Positions 6,186 through 8,323 of a DNA stretch of 8,323 nt are shown here, one piece after another. The notes beneath the pieces are model-generated. The model searched no databases. It saw only the letters and a list, made by a program, of their open reading frames with translations, and was not told the origin of the DNA. The translations under genes were made by a program, and so were the position numbers. Numbering within the stretch: position 1 is the stretch's first letter; every line of letters begins with the position of its first letter. The stretch is from JAICNG01 sp035765135 (lineage in GTDB: Bacteria > Gemmatimonadota > Gemmatimonadetes > Gemmatimonadales > Gemmatimonadaceae). The stretch spans positions 1-8,323 of the forward strand of contig DASTYE010000074.1 of assembly GCA_035765135.1 (NCBI GenBank), given 5' to 3'.

Positions 6186-7042
6186 GAGCCGTTTCTCCCC
6201 AGCCATTGGCTCGCGCGCGCGACACATCGATCGAGCACGCGATGTACGAGTCCGAGCGGCATCGCCTTGGATGCGGCGACGAGCACCAGTGCGTCGTCAC
6301 GCATTGGAGCCATGGCGACGACGGCGGCATCCGTCTCGACGGTCAGCGACGACCAGTCGCCAAGCCCGAGGTGCCGCATGGCCCGCCGCGCCTCGTCACT
6401 AACGCCGCTGAGCTCGGCTCCAACCTCCTGCGCGACATCCCGCCCGTCGTAGGTGGTGTACGTGCCCGCCATGACGAGCCCGGTCGAGTCGAGGAGCAGT
6501 GCCGTCTGCTCGCCGTCGGCCGTGAGGTCGTGGAAGAGTGCGAGGGGGTCGTGGGGATCGACTGGCGCAACGGGATCAATGGCAACGGCGGGTGCCGTTC
6601 CCCTTTCATCCCCTCGATCCCCTTGATCCGCTCGATCCCCTCGCAGTCTCACCCGCACCATCGCCAGCGCCGTCGCCACCGTTTCGTCCTCGGCATCCAG
6701 CGCGGAGGCCTCGCTCAAATACGTCTGCGCCTCGGCGAACCGGCCCTGCTTGAACAGCACGTACCCCATTCCCTTGCGCGCGCCAAGATGGTCGGGCGCG
6801 AGCCGGCGCACGACGTCCCATTCATCGAAGGCGCGCTCGAGCTCGCCTCGATCGACGGCCACGCGCGCGAGCAGATCGTGGGCCTCGGCATCGTGCGGAT
6901 GCCGCTCGAGTCCGCGCAGCGCGACCTTCAGCGCGAGATCGAGCTGACCCTTCTTCCGCAGCGCTTCACCAAGCTGCAGATACACCGGGCTCGCGGGATC
7001 GCGCGCCAGCGCTTCGCTCAGGCGCCGAATCTCGTCAGGCAT
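6182..7042 (-). CDS. TPR protein with C-terminal roadblock-like domain
   Basis: A 286-residue protein in two parts. Residues about 17-118 hold three TPRs, for example YLQLGEALRKKGQLDLALKV and GMGYVLFKQGRFAEAQTYLS. A charged, low-complexity linker (about 133-166), rich in Arg-Gly-Asp, then Pro-Val-Asp-Pro, is coded partly by a 9-bp tandem repeat. Residues about 167-280 resemble a roadblock/LC7 fold: QTALLLDSTGLVMAGTY (179-195), a middle helix, AAVVAMAPMRDDALVLVAAS (239-258) and a C-terminal helix. The second domain is assigned on pattern only and is more diverged than the two roadblock proteins that follow. The start ATG (7042) overlaps the end of the upstream PATAN-TPR gene by 8 nt. A plausible role is tethering roadblock/GTPase complexes to other TPR-binding partners. 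No signal peptide or membrane segment is seen. Confidence 0.82.
   Translation of the reverse strand: MPDEIRRLSEALARDPASPVYLQLGEALRKKGQLDLALKVALRGLERHPHDAEAHDLLARVAVDRGELERAFDEWDVVRRLAPDHLGARKGMGYVLFKQGRFAEAQTYLSEASALDAEDETVATALAMVRVRLRGDRADQGDRGDERGTAPAVAIDPVAPVDPHDPLALFHDLTADGEQTALLLDSTGLVMAGTYTTYDGRDVAQEVGAELSGVSDEARRAMRHLGLGDWSSLTVETDAAVVAMAPMRDDALVLVAASKAMPLGLVHRVLDRCVARASQWLGRNGS
6195..6200 (-). promoter_or_regulatory. Shine-Dalgarno for the free-standing roadblock gene
   Basis: GGGGAG on the minus strand, 9 nt before the ATG at 6185 and within the 3' end of the TPR-roadblock gene. It decides the start in favour of 6185 over the upstream in-frame ATG codons at 6206 and 6227. Confidence 0.65.
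6607..6642 (-). repeat. Imperfect 9-bp tandem repeat, four units, inside the TPR-roadblock gene
   Basis: Read on the plus strand the units are CATCCCCTC, GATCCCCTT, GATCCGCTC and GATCCCCTC. The period is a multiple of three, so changes in copy number keep the frame. It codes for the Arg-Gly-Asp-rich linker at about residues 134-146 between the TPR and roadblock parts, where length variation would be tolerated. Confidence 0.75.
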
Positions 7043-8180
7043 GCGCCCGTCCCATCAGCAGACCGTGGAGTGCCGACGCGCTGGCGAGCGCTTCCCGCAC
7101 CCGCGGCGCATCACCGCTGTTCGGAAGCATGCGGAGGTAGCGCTCCCACGCGGCGATCGCTTCGCCGAAATCTCCGCGCGCCGCCGAGCAGTATCCCATC
7201 TCCCGGTGCGTCTCCGGATACAAGGGATCGAGTTGCAGCGCGCGCCGCAGCTCCTCCGCCGCATCGTTCATCCGACCCAGCTTGCTCAGTGCGCGCGCCA
7301 TGGCGACGCGGGCCTCGGCGAGTTGCGGGTCAGCCGCGATCGCCTGGCGAGCCGCCGCGATCGCCCCCTCAGTGTTCCCCGATTCGAGGAGCGCCTGGGC
7401 TCGCTCGACGTGCGGGCGAGCGTCTTCGGGCGCGCCCACGTGGTTCGGCGTGACGAGGCGGGGATCGCGCAGCTCGATGACTCCGGTGGAGACCATCCCA
7501 TAGACGATCTTGGCGATGTCGAAATCGCTCTGCCCGAGGCGGAGCGCAATCTCGCGCAGATCCTTGGCCCCGTCGATCTCCGACAACACCTCCCACTCGT
7601 TTGGCAGGAGGTCGAGCAGCGATGGGTGATCGGCGCGCAGCGGCGCCAGCACCGGGACCACGCCGACGTGTGGCACCTTGTTCTCGATGCGGGACCATTC
7701 GTCGATCCGCCGCGCACCCTCCATGAGCAGCGACTCGGTGGAGATTCGCACCGACGCCTCGCCCGGCGCGTCGGAGATCTCGCGCTCCTCGAACGAGAAG
7801 TACCCTTCGTGCCACGACATCAGCTCGAAGACCACTTCCTCGATGTGCAGGCGCACGTGGCGCTCGAGCTCCTTCGGCGTGATCGCCTCCGTCTCGAGCA
7901 GCAGCTCGCCGACGCGCCGCGAGTCTCCCTTCTGCTGCATGGCGCGCACGAGCTCCAGATCGGCCTCGCTGATCTTCCCCGCACGCACGAGCATGTCGCC
8001 GAGCCGGTGCGGGTTGCTGCGGATGGACGCGAAGATCACCGCGCCACCGTCGAAAAAGACGGTGCCCTGGTTGTCGCGCAGCGCCGACACGACGGTGAGA
8101 GCGCCGGTCTTCCGGCTCAGGTCGAGCAGCTGGAAGACGTCGTGAATACCGAGCTCGCGAAGCGGTCCTTCGATCGGCAT
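7035..8180 (-). CDS. PATAN/DUF4388 domain protein with about three TPRs
   Basis: A 381-residue paralogue of the protein at 1192-2811 with the same domain order but fewer TPRs. The DUF4388/PATAN part is split: GPLRELGIHDVFQLLDLSRK with GTVFFDGGAVIFASI (5-53), then IEEVVFELMSWHEGYFSFEE (113-132). The insert has two MshEN-like motifs at R59-Q82 and R89-H112, but the second lacks the final Gln, and has Val and Glu at two other key positions. The signature EGARRIDEWSRIENKVP (154-170) is nearly the same in the paralogue (EGARRVDEWSLIEKKIP). A winged-helix-like segment follows (about 193-237), then TPRs at about 255-353. The ATG lies 2 nt after the upstream stop and has a strong GAGGAGG at 8197-8191, 10 nt upstream, so this gene may be efficiently translated. 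Likely a signalling scaffold. Its partner is unknown, and c-di-GMP binding is doubtful here. Confidence 0.88.
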   Translation of the reverse strand: MPIEGPLRELGIHDVFQLLDLSRKTGALTVVSALRDNQGTVFFDGGAVIFASIRSNPHRLGDMLVRAGKISEADLELVRAMQQKGDSRRVGELLLETEAITPKELERHVRLHIEEVVFELMSWHEGYFSFEEREISDAPGEASVRISTESLLMEGARRIDEWSRIENKVPHVGVVPVLAPLRADHPSLLDLLPNEWEVLSEIDGAKDLREIALRLGQSDFDIAKIVYGMVSTGVIELRDPRLVTPNHVGAPEDARPHVERAQALLESGNTEGAIAAARQAIAADPQLAEARVAMARALSKLGRMNDAAEELRRALQLDPLYPETHREMGYCSAARGDFGEAIAAWERYLRMLPNSGDAPRVREALASASALHGLLMGRAHA

Positions 8181-8182
8181 CG

Positions 8183-8323
8183 CTAGGCGACCTCCTCGCG
8201 CGAGCGGAAGATCCGCTGAAGGTCGGCGGCCGTGCGCGCGTCACGCCGCGCTCGGCGGGCGAACTCGCTGGCGGGCTCCACGTCCACGACGCGCTGCCAC
8301 TTCGCGATCGCCTCCCGATATCG
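8183..8323 (-). CDS. C-terminal end of an unidentified protein, TPR-like (5' end outside window)
   Basis: The last 46 codons and TAG stop of a gene that begins to the right of the window. The visible peptide starts RYREAIAKWQRVVDVEP, which fits the second helix of a TPR and its Pro-containing turn. A basic Arg/Ala-rich helical tail follows, ending SREEVA. The open frame is uninterrupted to the edge. The stop is 2 nt before the ATG of the PATAN-TPR gene, and the ribosome-binding site of that gene lies inside these last codons, so the two are almost certainly co-transcribed. The fragment is too short to name. A TPR protein of the same kind as its neighbours is the simplest reading. Confidence 0.7.
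   Translation of the reverse strand, partial: RYREAIAKWQRVVDVEPASEFARRARRDARTAADLQRIFRSREEVA
8191..8197 (-). promoter_or_regulatory. Strong Shine-Dalgarno for the 381-aa PATAN-TPR gene
   Basis: GAGGAGG on the minus strand, 10 nt before the ATG at 8180 and inside the last codons of the upstream gene. It is among the best ribosome-binding matches in the window and supports the chosen start. Confidence 0.8.

Noticed and set aside
5839..6330. N-terminal extension of the MglB-like frame
   Set aside because: It runs through the upstream roadblock gene; the ATGA start at 5838 gives a normal MglB length.
7041..8186. Plus-strand open frame almost exactly mirroring the 381-aa gene
   Set aside because: It is the complement of a well-supported PATAN-TPR gene with no domain of its own; a by-product of high GC and codon bias.

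Overview
The window is GC-rich bacterial DNA in which practically every base is coding, and all genes lie on the minus strand, so transcription runs from right (8323) to left (1). Ten genes are visible, eight complete and two cut by the window edges. Every junction is an overlap of 1-8 nt or a gap of 2-5 nt. I see no promoter, terminator, RNA gene, mobile element or CRISPR. The window is therefore the interior of one long polycistronic operon that continues past both ends.

Order of transcription: end of a TPR-like protein (8323-8183); PATAN/DUF4388-TPR protein of 381 aa (8180-7035); TPR protein with a C-terminal roadblock domain (7042-6182); free-standing roadblock/LC7 protein (6185-5835); MglB-like roadblock protein (5838-5341); MglA-like small GTPase (5335-4727); a protein of 636 aa with two tandem DnaA-type AAA+ modules and no DnaA DNA-binding domain (4721-2811); a second PATAN/DUF4388-TPR protein of 539 aa (2811-1192); CheR methyltransferase (1195-371); and the start of CheD (374-1).

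Reading: the core is an mglBA pair (Ras-like GTPase plus its GTPase-activating roadblock partner, known from Myxococcus polarity control). It sits among extra roadblock proteins, TPR scaffolds and receptor-modification enzymes. The unusual member is the double DnaA-like ATPase, which sits immediately after mglA, has two sets of ATPase motifs and no recognisable DNA-binding domain. The larger PATAN-TPR protein also carries two adjacent 24-residue motifs like the c-di-GMP-binding motif pair of MshEN domains. Together this looks like a signalling system that could link receptor adaptation (CheR/CheD), possibly c-di-GMP, a polarity GTPase and an AAA+ machine, perhaps for surface motility or pilus control. 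That integration is inference from gene context only.

Organism: a high-GC Gram-negative-type bacterium. My best guess is Gemmatimonadota, with Myxococcota or a related deep lineage as alternatives. This rests on gene content and style and was not tested by any search.
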